Shown: positions 1 to 9,580, counted from the first letter of the stretch. The stretch is DNA of 64,000 nucleotides from Haladaptatus sp. R4 (GCF_001625445.1 NZ_LWHG01000011.1:620001-684000); one strand, 5' to 3'. The notes: a model not told the origin generated them from the letters alone. Translations and numbers: made by a program.

Positions 1-558
1 GGCGGCGGCTTCCCCGTCCCGTACGACGAGGACGTCCCCGCGACCGAGGACATCGTGTCGTACATGGCCGACACGATTCGGGAGAGCTGTGAGACACACG
101 ACCTTTCGGAGCCGAAGTTGTTCGTCGAACCCGGACGGCGACTCGTCGGCAACGCCGGGACGTTTGTGGCGACGGTCGGCGTGATCAAGGAGACGCCGTT
201 CGCCGACTTCGTGGTGCTCGACGGCGGGACGAACGCGGTCTCCTCCTACTGGCCGTACCCCGTTTATGCAGTGAAAGACCGCGACCCGAGACAGGAATAC
301 CACGTCGCCGGGCCGCTTTGCTACTCGGGGGACGTGATAAGCGAGGACGTTTCCCTTCCCCAACTCGGCCCCGGTGACCTCGTGGCGGTGGACCGAATCG
401 GCGCGTACTCGCTCGGGAGCGCGAGCCACACGAACGCCGAGCCGAAACCCCCGGTCGTGCTGGTTCGAACGGACGGTACGCACGAACTACTCCGACGGCG
501 CGAGACGTGTGACGACGTTCTCGGGCGGGATTCGATTCCGGACGGGTTGGAACGGTGA
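1..558 (+). CDS. Fold-III PLP-dependent decarboxylase, C-terminal part (5' end outside window)
   Basis: Reading frame 1 is open from the first base, so the gene starts upstream of the window; about 185 residues are visible. The fragment opens with a GGGFP stretch, followed by EPGRRLVGNAG and GPLCYSGD. These match the glycine-rich phosphate-binding loop, the EPGR motif and the catalytic-cysteine motif of the alanine-racemase-fold decarboxylases (diaminopimelate, ornithine/arginine or carboxynorspermidine decarboxylases). The usual GAY motif is present near the end (GAYSLGSAS), but the residues after it are atypical, so the substrate cannot be named. It lies upstream of a peptide importer and D-peptide hydrolases, which makes a diaminopimelate or D-amino-acid substrate worth considering (inference). 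Confidence 0.8.
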   Translation, partial: GGGFPVPYDEDVPATEDIVSYMADTIRESCETHDLSEPKLFVEPGRRLVGNAGTFVATVGVIKETPFADFVVLDGGTNAVSSYWPYPVYAVKDRDPRQEYHVAGPLCYSGDVISEDVSLPQLGPGDLVAVDRIGAYSLGSASHTNAEPKPPVVLVRTDGTHELLRRRETCDDVLGRDSIPDGLER

Positions 559-561
559 ACA

Positions 562-608
562 CCGTGAGAAAGATATTTCGAACGACGAATGCCGTGAGAA
601 AGACATTT
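562..608. repeat. Two 17-bp direct repeats with 30-bp period, probable promoter of the next gene
   Basis: The sequence ccgtgagaaagaYattt occurs at 562-578 and again at 592-608, differing at one base. The second copy ends about 25 nt before the ATG at 634, where a haloarchaeal BRE/TATA would be expected for a leaderless transcript, so the repeat may be a duplicated promoter element. Confidence 0.4.
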
Positions 609-633
609 AGGCGGCGCGTTCCCTGAAAAATCC

Positions 634-1123
634 ATGCAACCACCGAACCCGCTGTCGCCCGATCCGGCGGGTGGAATCGACGATACGGGGAGCTTTTTCG
701 CGGGTCTCGTACCGGACCCGGTCGCGCTCCGGTGTCTGTCGGTCGAACTCCGCGCGCCGAGGGAAATCGTCGTGGGCGAACCGACCACGTTCCTCCTTCG
801 GATTCGCAACCGACTGCCCGCGCCCGTGAGCGTTCGATTGCCGACGAGTCGGCTATGGGGATGGGCGGTAGACGGTATTCCGGAGGCGGACGAACGGGGG
901 GTTCGAACCGCCGGAGACCTCACGGACGGTTGCGTTTCGGACCCGTGAAACCAAACAGTTCGAGGGGGCGTGGGACGGTCATATCCGGCGCGCGGGAATC
1001 GACGGCGACGTGTGGCGGCCTGAAGCGGGAACGCACACGCTCAGCGTCCATCTCGCGACGGAGGATCCACGGCGGCAGCTATCCGATAGCGTACAAGTAA
1101 CGGTCGTATCGAGTCAATCCTAG
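634..1123 (+). pseudogene. Small uncharacterised haloarchaeal protein, frameshifted
   Basis: The first part reads in frame 1 from ATG 634 (MQPPNPLSPDPAGG), including a segment rich in immunoglobulin-like features (RIRNRLPAPVSVRLPTSRLW). It stops at 948. A continuous second part in frame 2 (TVAFRTRETKQFEGAWDG, then WRPEAGTHTLSVHL) runs to a TAG at 1121-1123. Removing one G from the six-G run at 896-901 joins the two into about 162 residues with a natural junction (ADERG then FEPPETS). The protein has no signal peptide or transmembrane segment. The pattern of short beta-strand-like segments suggests a single beta-sandwich domain. Function is unknown. The break is either a sequencing insertion or a recent frameshift. 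Confidence 0.6.
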
Positions 1124-1206
1124 TATGAAAGGGCGGCGTTATATGCCCTGTTCATCTTTGCTATTAGGTATCACGAACCGGGCGACTTGTCCCGACGAAC
1201 GATATC

Positions 1207-2934
1207 ATGACAGAAAAACCAAAATATTCGTGGAACCGGCGGCGGTTTTTGACGGTGAGTGCCCTTGGCGGAGTGACGGCCATCGCAGGATGTGGCGGGA
1301 AGAGCACGACCGGAGACGGCTCAGGCGGTGCCGGGACTTCCGACGGTGGTAACACGAATACGAACAGCGGCAGCGACGACGGCAACGGCAACAGCAACGC
1401 GAAGAAGGGCGGGACGTTCGTCAACGTCGCACCCGAACAGGCGACGACCCTCGACCCGCGGATGAACGAACTCGCATGGGCGAACGGGATGATGCACTAC
1501 CTCTTCGACGGGTTGCTGGCCATGAAACCCGACGGGAGCGAACTCGTCCCGCACCTCGCAAAGGAACTCCCGAAACAGCAGGACGACACGACGTTCACCG
1601 TCCCGCTCAAAGAGGGCGTCAAGTTCCACAACGGGGCCGAACTCACCGCCGACGACGTGGAGTACTCGTTCAGTTGGGTGCTCGACTCCGACAACAAATC
1701 CACGAATCAGGAGAACCTCTCCTTTGTCGATAGCGTCGAGAAATCGGGTGACATGGAGGTTACGTTCAACCTCAAGCACCCCTACGCGTTGTTCGAACAG
1801 ACGCTGGCGGGCATGAACGCCGCCATCGTTCCGAAGAAGTACGCGAGCGACAAGGGCCAGAAGAAGTTCTCCCGGAAACCCGTCGGCACCGGGCCGTTCA
1901 AACTCAAGAACTGGCAGGCCGGGTCTTCGCTCACCCTCGAACGCTTCGACGATTACTTCATCGACGCGCCGAACCTCAAACAGCTCAAATATCGCGTCAT
2001 CCCCGAGTCAGATACCGCGTTCTTCGAACTCGCGAGCGGGGGCGTTCAGCAGGCGTCGGTTCCCGAAAAGCTGCTCGGGAATGCCCAGAGCAAAAAGAAC
2101 CTGAAGATAAAGCGTATCTCGCAGTTCGACTACAACGGTCTCATCTTCAACGCGAAGCACGAACCGTTCGACAACCGCAAGGTGCGCGAAGCGATGCAGT
2201 ACCTCGTCGATTACGACGCGATGCTGAAGGTGACGAAGGGGGAACTCGGCAAGCGCACCTACGGGTACATGCCGACGGAGGTCAACAAGGCGTGGGACTT
2301 CCCGTGGCAGGAATGGAAGAAGAAGTACTTCCCGAAAAAGGACCACGATAAGGCGAAACAACTGCTCAAAGAGGCGGGATACGGCGACGGCTTCGAGGTT
2401 GACCTGCCGACCGCCGCCTCTGGGAAGTTCAAGAACATGGCCATCATGCTCCAGAACGAGATGGAGAACGTGGGGATCAAAGCCAACGTTCGGGAGATCA
2501 CCATCGGCCAGTGGCTCGACCTGCTCGACAACGGCAAGTACGACGTGACGTTCTACGGCTGGTCCGGCGGGCAGGACCCGGACGGGTTCTTCTACTACCT
2601 GTTCCGCGACCCGCAGAACGACGACAGCCCGGTTCCGGACGATTACGTCGGCAACGCCTCCGCCGGAATGCTCTACCAAGCCTATCCGGACAGCAAGAAG
2701 CTACAGGACGCCGACGCGAAGATTCGCAAGGCGCGCACACTACAGGACCGGGACAAGCGTCGGAAACTGTACATCGACATCGCGGAGACGTTCCAGTCCG
2801 AGTATCCGCACATTCAGGTGTACTCGGAACAGTCCGCGACCGCGTGGAACACGTCGGTGAAGGACTACGACCCGACGGCCTACGTCGCCCAACCCCTCTG
2901 CAACGAGTGGTCGAACTCCTGGCTTAGCAACTAA
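1207..2934 (+). CDS. Dipeptide/oligopeptide ABC transporter, substrate-binding lipoprotein
   Basis: A 575-residue solute-binding protein of family 5 (DppA/OppA type). The N-terminus has a twin-arginine motif (NRRRFL, residues 10-15), a hydrophobic stretch and a lipobox ending at Cys29 (TAIAGC), so it is Tat-exported and lipid-anchored outside the cell. A Gly/Ser/Thr/Asn linker of about 40 residues follows. Family features include GGTFVNVAPEQATTLDPR near residue 70 and GTGPFKLKNW near 230. It is the first gene of a five-gene importer operon. A TATA-like ttatat at about 1139 suggests a short leader. The ligand is probably peptides; nickel or sugar binding is less likely given the neighbouring peptidases. 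Confidence 0.92.
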   Translation: MTEKPKYSWNRRRFLTVSALGGVTAIAGCGGKSTTGDGSGGAGTSDGGNTNTNSGSDDGNGNSNAKKGGTFVNVAPEQATTLDPRMNELAWANGMMHYLFDGLLAMKPDGSELVPHLAKELPKQQDDTTFTVPLKEGVKFHNGAELTADDVEYSFSWVLDSDNKSTNQENLSFVDSVEKSGDMEVTFNLKHPYALFEQTLAGMNAAIVPKKYASDKGQKKFSRKPVGTGPFKLKNWQAGSSLTLERFDDYFIDAPNLKQLKYRVIPESDTAFFELASGGVQQASVPEKLLGNAQSKKNLKIKRISQFDYNGLIFNAKHEPFDNRKVREAMQYLVDYDAMLKVTKGELGKRTYGYMPTEVNKAWDFPWQEWKKKYFPKKDHDKAKQLLKEAGYGDGFEVDLPTAASGKFKNMAIMLQNEMENVGIKANVREITIGQWLDLLDNGKYDVTFYGWSGGQDPDGFFYYLFRDPQNDDSPVPDDYVGNASAGMLYQAYPDSKKLQDADAKIRKARTLQDRDKRRKLYIDIAETFQSEYPHIQVYSEQSATAWNTSVKDYDPTAYVAQPLCNEWSNSWLSN

Positions 2935-2964
2935 CTCCCCCTACCTTTCCATACACACGAAATC

Positions 2965-3915
2965 ATGAGCATGTACCGATACACCGTCCGGCGGATTTTG
3001 CAGATAATTCCCGTTCTGCTGGGCGTTTTCACGCTGACGTTCGTAATGATGCACTCCCTGCCGGGCAACCCAGTCAAGATCTATCTCGGGTTGAACCCGA
3101 GCAAGGAACTCGCGGACCAACTCATCCACCAGTACGGTTTCGATCAACCGCTGTGGAAGCAGTACCTCGACTACCTCAGCAGGGTTCTTCACGGCAACCT
3201 CGGCGAGTCGTTCATGCTGAAACGACCCGTCGTCGACTTGATGCTGGAGCGCATCGGTCCCACGTTCACCCTGATGGGACTGTCGTACGTCATCGCGCTC
3301 CCCATCTCGATCCTGCTCGGTATTTATGCAGCCTCGCGGCACAACGAACTCGGCGACCACGTCTCCCGATTCGTGGGGCTGGCGGGGCTTTCGACACCAA
3401 ACTTCTGGTTGGGGCTGATGCTGATGTTCATCGTCGCAGTCAAGTTGCAGTGGCTCCCGGTGTCCGGGTACGTGCCCTTCGCACAGGCCCCGGTCGAGTC
3501 CGCAAAACGGCTCGTCATGCCGGTCATCACGCTCTCGACCGCGATGACCGCGACGTTGATGCGGATGACGCGTTCCAGCATGGTCGAGGAGCTATCACAG
3601 GATTACGTCCAGACGGCGCGGGCATATGGCCTTCCCGAGCGGCGAATTCTGCTCAAACACTCGTTCAGGAACGCGCTGTTGCCGCTCGTCACCATCATCG
3701 GACTGCAGTTGTCCTTCCTGCTGGACGGCAGCGTCATCACCGAGAAGATCTTCGCCATTCCGGGCATGGGTCGGTTGTTCTTATCGGGCCTCCTGAACAA
3801 GGACTACGGTGTCGTCATGGGAATGACCTTGACGTTCGCGCTCTTGTTCCTGGTGGGCGTCCTGCTGACCGATCTCGTCTATGCGTACATCGACCCGCGG
3901 ATAAAATACGACTGA
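2965..3915 (+). CDS. Dipeptide-type ABC transporter permease (DppB-like)
   Basis: A 316-residue inner-membrane permease with about six predicted transmembrane helices, starting with the family-typical N-terminus RYTVRRILQIIPVLLGVF. The cytoplasmic EAA loop that docks with the ATPase is visible around residues 210-230 (DYVQTARAYGLPERRIL). It follows the binding protein after 30 nt and precedes the second permease with a one-base gap, so it belongs to the same transcript. Its length matches DppB/OppB family members. Confidence 0.93.
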   Translation: MSMYRYTVRRILQIIPVLLGVFTLTFVMMHSLPGNPVKIYLGLNPSKELADQLIHQYGFDQPLWKQYLDYLSRVLHGNLGESFMLKRPVVDLMLERIGPTFTLMGLSYVIALPISILLGIYAASRHNELGDHVSRFVGLAGLSTPNFWLGLMLMFIVAVKLQWLPVSGYVPFAQAPVESAKRLVMPVITLSTAMTATLMRMTRSSMVEELSQDYVQTARAYGLPERRILLKHSFRNALLPLVTIIGLQLSFLLDGSVITEKIFAIPGMGRLFLSGLLNKDYGVVMGMTLTFALLFLVGVLLTDLVYAYIDPRIKYD

Positions 3916-3916
3916 C

Positions 3917-4993
3917 ATGAGTACGAATCAACCAGTTACCGAGAGTGGAATCGACACCGAAAGTCGCCTACGGGGAACACTTCGGGAGCTACGGTACAGT
4001 CCGACCGCCATTGCGGGAGCCATAATGGTCGGCATCCTCGTCGTACTGGCGATATTCTCGACCATCGACATCGTGATCTTCGACAGACATTTAATCACCG
4101 CACTCCTCGCCGATCCGCACGCGCAAGATCCGCTACATATCGACGCAGCACCGTCGCTCACCCACCCGATGGGGACCGACAATTTCGGCAGGGATATACT
4201 GGCACGGATAATCTACGGCAGTCGAATCGCGCTCGCCATCGGCGTCATCTCCGTCGGGATCAGTTTCCTCGGCGGAATCGCCTGCGGTGCGACGGCAGCG
4301 TACTTCGGGGGTAGAATCGACGACATCATCATGCGACTACTGGAGGTTCTGTACTCGATTCCGGGTCTCATCCTCGCCATGACGCTGATGGCCATCATGG
4401 GACCGAGCGTGTACAACCTCTTTCTCGCCTACGGCGTCATCGGCATTCCCGCGTACGCCCGCGTGATGCGCTCGGAAGTACTCTCCCTTCGGGAGGAGGA
4501 GTACGTCGAAGCGGCACGCGCCGCCGGACTGCCCACCCGAACCATCCTCTTCCGCGAAATCGTCCCGAACGGGTTGGCCGCGGTGCTCGTCCAAGCCACA
4601 CTCTCGATGGGCGGCGTCATCATCGGCGCGGCGGCACTGTCGTTCCTCGGATTCGGCGTCCAACCCCCGACGGCGTCGTGGGGTCGGATGCTGAGCAACT
4701 CGCGGGAAGCCATGATCATCGCGCCGTGGATTACGATCTTCCCCGGTCTGATGATATTTTTCACCGTGATGGGCTTCAACATGCTCGGTGACGGCTTGCG
4801 GGACGCGATGGACCCGAAAACGACGCTCTGGAAGGCGGATTGGGACGAACTCGGCGACGACTTCCTGCCCACGGAAAACTCGCGCGACGAACCCGAACCG
4901 ATCACCGAAAACCCCGCCACGGACGGCGGAACGGAGACGGAGAAATGGGAAGAACTGGATAGGAACGACGAAACCGACGGAGGTAAGCGATGA
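3917..4993 (+). CDS. Dipeptide-type ABC transporter permease (DppC-like)
   Basis: A 358-residue second permease of the importer. The first helix begins near residue 35 (AIAGAIMVGILVVLAIF). The conserved HPMGTDNFGRD motif of the DppC/OppC N-terminal region and the EAA loop (EYVEAARAAGLPTRTIL) are present. The last 50 or so residues form an unusual acidic tail (PTENSRDEPEPITENPAT and onward), typical of haloarchaeal cytoplasmic extensions and absent from most bacterial homologues. The 3' end overlaps the ATPase start by 4 nt (ATGA), implying translational coupling. Confidence 0.93.
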   Translation: MSTNQPVTESGIDTESRLRGTLRELRYSPTAIAGAIMVGILVVLAIFSTIDIVIFDRHLITALLADPHAQDPLHIDAAPSLTHPMGTDNFGRDILARIIYGSRIALAIGVISVGISFLGGIACGATAAYFGGRIDDIIMRLLEVLYSIPGLILAMTLMAIMGPSVYNLFLAYGVIGIPAYARVMRSEVLSLREEEYVEAARAAGLPTRTILFREIVPNGLAAVLVQATLSMGGVIIGAAALSFLGFGVQPPTASWGRMLSNSREAMIIAPWITIFPGLMIFFTVMGFNMLGDGLRDAMDPKTTLWKADWDELGDDFLPTENSRDEPEPITENPATDGGTETEKWEELDRNDETDGGKR

Positions 4994-6009
4994 GCTTGCT
5001 CGAAGTCGAGAATCTTCGAACGTACTTCTACACGCAAAGCGGAATCGTGCAGGCAGTCGATGGCGTCAGCTTCGAGGTCGAGAAGGGCGAGACCATCGGC
5101 CTCGTCGGCGAGAGCGGGGCCGGGAAGAGCGTGACGGTGAAGAGCCTGCTCGGCCTCATCAACCCGCCCGGCAAGGTGGTCGATGGCTCCGTCCGGTTCG
5201 ACGGACGCGAGTTGACCGACTGCACCGAGCGCGAACTTCGACAGGAGGTCCGCGGCAGCGAGATATCGTTCGTCTTCCAGGACCCGATGTCGGCCCTGAA
5301 CCCCGTCTTCACCGTCGGAAATCAGATCGCCGAAGTCGTCGAGTACCACACCGACTGTACCGACAAGGAGGCCCGACAACGGGCCATCGAACTGCTGGAC
5401 GACGTCGGAATACCCGACCCGGAACAGCGGGTCGATCAGTACCCGCACGAGTTCTCGGGCGGGATGCGCCAGCGCGCCCTCATCGCCATGGCGTTGTCGT
5501 GCAACCCGAAACTCATCATCGCGGACGAACCGACGACGGCGCTCGACGTGACGATCCAGGCCCAAATCCTCGACCTGTTCGACGACATCCAAGACAAGTA
5601 CGACACGAGCGTCGTCTACGTCACTCACGACATGGGCGTCGTCCGTGAGGTCTGTGACCGCGTCGCCGTGATGTATCTCGGCAAGGTGGTCGAGCAGGCC
5701 CCCTACGAGGAACTGTACCGCAATCCGAAACATCCGTATACGCAAGCGCTCCTGCGGTCGGTCGTCCGCCCCGACCAGCGCGTGGACGACTTGAATCCCA
5801 TCCAGGGAACGGTGCCGAGCGCGATAGATCCACCCTCCGGCTGTCGGTTCCGCACGCGATGTCCCGTCGCCATCGATGACTGTTCGAAAATCGAGCCGCC
5901 GCGTATCGACGTGGGTCCGAACCACGATTCGGCGTGTCTGCTCTACAAGGAGGGATACGGTGCCGAGGAGCCACGACTGCACGAGGAAGCACGACGGGGG
6001 AGACCATGA
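4990..6009 (+). CDS. Dipeptide-type ABC transporter ATPase (DppD-like)
   Basis: A 339-residue ABC ATPase. Walker A (GESGAGKS) is at residues 40-47, the signature is SGGMRQR and Walker B is LIIADEPTTALD. The C-terminal oligopeptide/dipeptide extension with spaced cysteines (CRFRTRCPVAIDDC) is present; in some family members this extension holds an iron-sulfur cluster (family knowledge). It pairs with the downstream ATPase to power the importer. It overlaps both neighbours by ATGA. Confidence 0.94.
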   Translation: MSLLEVENLRTYFYTQSGIVQAVDGVSFEVEKGETIGLVGESGAGKSVTVKSLLGLINPPGKVVDGSVRFDGRELTDCTERELRQEVRGSEISFVFQDPMSALNPVFTVGNQIAEVVEYHTDCTDKEARQRAIELLDDVGIPDPEQRVDQYPHEFSGGMRQRALIAMALSCNPKLIIADEPTTALDVTIQAQILDLFDDIQDKYDTSVVYVTHDMGVVREVCDRVAVMYLGKVVEQAPYEELYRNPKHPYTQALLRSVVRPDQRVDDLNPIQGTVPSAIDPPSGCRFRTRCPVAIDDCSKIEPPRIDVGPNHDSACLLYKEGYGAEEPRLHEEARRGRP

Positions 6010-7289
6010 GTCAACACGTACAACAACGGCCGAAAGCGCGGGGCGAACCGCTGCTCAGGGTTGAAAACCTGACGAAACATTTCCCGGTGAACACCGGGTT
6101 CATCAGCTCACTCCGGTGGAACTCCGAGGGCGGATTTCCGCTGACGTTTGACGACGAGAGCGTCAAAGCGGTCAACGGCGTGAGCTTCGACCTCTACCCC
6201 GGCGAAACGCTGGGAATCGTCGGCGAATCCGGGTGCGGAAAATCGACGCTCGCACGAACCCTTCTGGGACTGACCGACCCGACTGACGGCGTCGTGGAGT
6301 TCCAGGGAACGCGAACCACGTCGTTCGATTCGGACGCGAAGCGCGAGTTCCGGCGGAACGCACAGATCGTGTTTCAGGACCCGATGAGCAGCCTCAATCC
6401 CCGAAGAAAGGTCGGCAGCATCATCGCCGACCCGCTGGAGGCCGCCGGGTGGGACCCGGCGGACCGCCGGGAGCGCGTCGTGGAACTGCTCGACCAGGTC
6501 GGACTCACGGAGGAACACTACGGACGGTATCCGCACGAGTTCTCCGGCGGACAGCGCCAGCGAATCAACCTCGCACGGGCGCTTTCGATCAACCCGGACC
6601 TCGTCGTCGCCGACGAACCCGTGAGCGGCCTCGACATGAGCGTGCAGGCCCAAATCCTCTCGCTCATGCAGGACATTCAGGACGAGTACGACCTGACCTA
6701 CCTGTTCATCACCCACGACCTGAGCGTCGTCCGCAACGTCGCCGACCGCGTGGCGGTGATGTATCTCGGCGACTTCGTGGAAACCGGGCCGGTTGACCGA
6801 CTGTTCACGGAGCCACACCACCCCTACACCCGCGCGCTCCTGGACGCGGTTCCAAACCCCGACCCGGACACGCGCGGTGTCGAATCGAAACTCGTCGGGG
6901 ACGTTCCGAGCCCGAGCAATCCCCCATCCGGCTGTAAGTTCCACACGCGCTGTCCCGACATCATCGTCCCCGAGCCGTTCACCCGCGAGACGTTCCGCGA
7001 GTACATGGACCTCAAAAGCGACGTCGCCGAGGAATCCCTTCGGACGGAGGCCGAACCCGCCGCCGTCCGCTCGGAGTACTTCGAGCACGACCCACCGGCG
7101 GGCGTCGAGAAGACGGTTCAGCGTGCCGTTTCGGAAGCGGCCGACGGAAACTGGGACGACGCGTCCGACACGTTGAACGAGTATCAGTCGCCGTGCGAAA
7201 CCGACGTGCCGAAACTGGAATCCGTGGGTGACGACCAACTCTCGGCCTGCCACCTCGACGCCGACGAACGGGAACCGTTCTCGTGGTGA
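6006..7289 (+). CDS. Dipeptide-type ABC transporter ATPase (DppF-like)
   Basis: A 427-residue ABC ATPase. The start at 6006 is chosen because it overlaps the preceding stop (ATGA) and gives a normal N-terminus; an in-frame upstream start would run deep into the preceding gene. Walker A GESGCGKS is at about residues 73-80, with signature SGGQRQR and Walker B LVVADEPVSGLD. The protein is longer than bacterial DppF because of a roughly 100-residue charged C-terminal extension after the CKFHTRCP motif, which ends with another cysteine-bearing stretch (CETDVPKLESV, then CHLDADE). It completes the two-ATPase importer. Confidence 0.93.
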   Translation: MSQHVQQRPKARGEPLLRVENLTKHFPVNTGFISSLRWNSEGGFPLTFDDESVKAVNGVSFDLYPGETLGIVGESGCGKSTLARTLLGLTDPTDGVVEFQGTRTTSFDSDAKREFRRNAQIVFQDPMSSLNPRRKVGSIIADPLEAAGWDPADRRERVVELLDQVGLTEEHYGRYPHEFSGGQRQRINLARALSINPDLVVADEPVSGLDMSVQAQILSLMQDIQDEYDLTYLFITHDLSVVRNVADRVAVMYLGDFVETGPVDRLFTEPHHPYTRALLDAVPNPDPDTRGVESKLVGDVPSPSNPPSGCKFHTRCPDIIVPEPFTRETFREYMDLKSDVAEESLRTEAEPAAVRSEYFEHDPPAGVEKTVQRAVSEAADGNWDDASDTLNEYQSPCETDVPKLESVGDDQLSACHLDADEREPFSW

Positions 7290-8524
7290 ACGGGATGACC
7301 GGTCTCGATACGGGATCGTTCGGAACGAGCATCCTCGTCCGCGAACTCGGCGGAACCGGCCTCGCGGCACGCAACCCGGACGTTCCGCTCCCGCCAGCCT
7401 CGAACACGAAACTGCTCACGACAGCGCTCGCGCTGCACTATCTCACCCCGGGCTACCGCTTCGAGACACACGTCACCCGTGTCGGGGACTCGCTCGTCCT
7501 CTCCGGCCGTGGAAACCCGTCGCTCTCGGGGGAGGAACTGACGACGCTCGCCGACGCGGTGCGGGATGCGGGCATCGACTCCGTGACGGACATCGTCGCC
7601 GACGTGGCGTGGTTCGACGGGGAGTCCCGCGGTCCGGGATGGATGTGGGAGGACGGACAGTACGGGTACGGCGCGGAGAGCACCCCGCTCGCACTCGACC
7701 GAAATTTAGTCTCGGTGACGGTGTCCGGCACCGACGTCGAACTCACGCCGAACACGGACGAAATCGAATACGCGACCGAGTTCGACGAGTCCGCCGACGA
7801 ACTTCGGGTGTTCCGTGACCTCACGACCGAAACGATCCGAATCGGGGGAAAACCGACGGACGCGCCGCAGACGGAAACCGTTCCGGTCGGGAACCCGGTT
7901 CGCCACTGCCTGTTGGCGTTTCGTGACGCGCTCGAAACGGCGGGGGTGGCTCACACCGGAGAACTCGGCATCGCCCGAAACCAGACCTCCGGCGAGCGGA
8001 TCGCGGCGGTGAAATCACCGCCGGTCGCCGACCTCGTCCGCGAGATGAACGTCCCGTCGGACAATTTCCTCGCCGAAGGACTCGCCCGAACCGTCGCCCG
8101 CGACGTTCGTGGAGAGGGGTCGTGGGAGGCGTGGGAAACCGTCGTTCGGGATTTCCTCGAAGAACGAGGCGCTAGTAAGTTCCGCATCCGGGACGGGTCC
8201 GGTCTCTCCCGCTACAACCTGATTTCGGCCCGAGGAATGGTCGAAACCCTCGACTGGGTTGCCGACCAACCGTGGTCCGAGGTCTTTTTCGAATCGCTTC
8301 CGACCGCGGGTGAGGGGACGTTGGAGACCCGGTTTCCGAATACGGAGTCCGAAATCCGAGCGAAGACCGGAACCCTGACCGGCAGTCGAACGCTCTCCGG
8401 AATCGTTCGCAGGGAGGGCGAACCGGACGTGGTGTTCTCAGTCCTTCTCGGCGGATTGGTCGGCGAGGACGAGGAGTACGCACGGAACCGAATCGACGAG
8501 TTCGTGCGCGAACTCGTCGAGTAA
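7283..8524 (+). CDS. D-alanyl-D-alanine carboxypeptidase/endopeptidase, peptidase S13 (PBP4/DacB) family
   Basis: A 413-residue serine peptidase with all three penicillin-binding-protein motifs: SxxK (S40-N-T-K43), SxN (S259-D-N261) and KTG (K361-T-G). The family cuts D-Ala-D-Ala or D-Ala-meso-DAP bonds. No signal peptide is visible: the catalytic fold begins within the first 15 residues, so the enzyme appears cytoplasmic, unlike periplasmic bacterial PBP4. The start could be GTG 7283, GTG 7286 or ATG 7295. It overlaps the importer ATPase by 7 nt and is therefore probably in the same operon, which suggests hydrolysis of imported D-amino-acid-containing peptides (inference). Confidence 0.88.
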   Translation: MVNGMTGLDTGSFGTSILVRELGGTGLAARNPDVPLPPASNTKLLTTALALHYLTPGYRFETHVTRVGDSLVLSGRGNPSLSGEELTTLADAVRDAGIDSVTDIVADVAWFDGESRGPGWMWEDGQYGYGAESTPLALDRNLVSVTVSGTDVELTPNTDEIEYATEFDESADELRVFRDLTTETIRIGGKPTDAPQTETVPVGNPVRHCLLAFRDALETAGVAHTGELGIARNQTSGERIAAVKSPPVADLVREMNVPSDNFLAEGLARTVARDVRGEGSWEAWETVVRDFLEERGASKFRIRDGSGLSRYNLISARGMVETLDWVADQPWSEVFFESLPTAGEGTLETRFPNTESEIRAKTGTLTGSRTLSGIVRREGEPDVVFSVLLGGLVGEDEEYARNRIDEFVRELVE

Positions 8525-8743
8525 GCACGAAGGTTTTTCAGCGAAAACGGAACCAGTGCGGTGTGATGTGCTGGTTCCTCGAACTGCTCGTCCGACTTCG
8601 TTTCGAGCGAGCGGTTTGGACGGTTCTCGGCCCGTCACTTCTTCCGATTGAGAGCGACCACGGGGTCGAAAATCGAAAACCGAACGGCGTCGCCTCCATG
8701 GAACGCCTTCGGGGGAAAATTCTCGACGCTGGACCGCCACCGC

Positions 8744-9580
8744 CTACCCGTAAAACTCGTTTCGCCCAGCGCCGCCGCCGTGGAGCATCGCCACGGAGGC
8801 TTCGAACGCCTCGACGTACGCGTCCGCCTCGACGCGGGTCGTCCGGCCAGCGACGCGTTCGACCGACGGAATTGCCGCCGCGCTGGCGGCTTGGTTCGTG
8901 GCCGCCCAATCGACCTCGATAGCAACCGGTTCGTCGGGAATCGGCTGTTCGAACGTCGATGCGCGGCGAACCGCTCGCTTCGCACCCTCTCGAATCCGGT
9001 GGCGTGCGTCCTCGGGGGGCAAGCAATCCGCCGTGAAGCGGTCGATACCGTCCTTGACGACGGCGGTTTCGACGGTTTCCAACCGGTCGATAGCCTCGGC
9101 TTCGGTCGCATCGTCGCCCGTCACGAGACCGACCGGAACGCCGAGCGAGGCGGCGAGTCCGGCGTTCCAGCCCAGTTCGCCGACCTCCTCGTCGTTCACG
9201 CGGAGCGAGACGAGCACCTGTCCGTAGTAGGTGTGGTTGAGGACGGCGCGCTCCGTCCCGGCCTTCGCGTGGTAACCGACGAAGCAGGCGACGTCGTGGT
9301 CCTCGGTGAGTCCCTGCATCATCGACCACGGTTTCGTCCCGCCGCGGATCAGGCGCGCTGCTTCGTGGACCGAATCACGGGGAAGGTTCGTCATCGAGGA
9401 ATGGGAGTCGTTGACCAGCACCTCGTCGGCACCGCCAGCGAGCGCGCCCTCGATGGCGGCGTTCACGTCGCCGACCATGAGTTCCCGTCCGGCGGGATAG
9501 TTCGCTTCCCCTCGCACCACGTCGAGCGGGTCGGCGATGCCGGTGATGCCTTCCATATCGGCCGAAATGAAGACCTTCAT
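8744..9580 (-). CDS. D-aminopeptidase, peptidase M55 (DppA-type) family
   Basis: A 278-residue metallopeptidase beginning MKVFISADMEGITG. The zinc-ligand pattern of Bacillus DppA is preserved: D8 and E10 in the N-terminal motif, H60 in VNDSH and H104 in VGYH. H116 corresponds to the catalytic-histidine region, and a glutamate follows in VGELGWNAG. Family members remove N-terminal D-amino acids such as D-Ala from short peptides. The start codon overlaps the stop of the S9 peptidase (9577-9580), so the two are co-translated. It converges on the importer and S13 peptidase genes. Confidence 0.9.
   Translation of the reverse strand: MKVFISADMEGITGIADPLDVVRGEANYPAGRELMVGDVNAAIEGALAGGADEVLVNDSHSSMTNLPRDSVHEAARLIRGGTKPWSMMQGLTEDHDVACFVGYHAKAGTERAVLNHTYYGQVLVSLRVNDEEVGELGWNAGLAASLGVPVGLVTGDDATEAEAIDRLETVETAVVKDGIDRFTADCLPPEDARHRIREGAKRAVRRASTFEQPIPDEPVAIEVDWAATNQAASAAAIPSVERVAGRTTRVEADAYVEAFEASVAMLHGGGAGRNEFYG

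Noticed and set aside
4429-5982. A 517-codon minus-strand frame inside the importer genes
   Set aside because: Shadow of the importer permease and ATPase genes, which carry diagnostic motifs.
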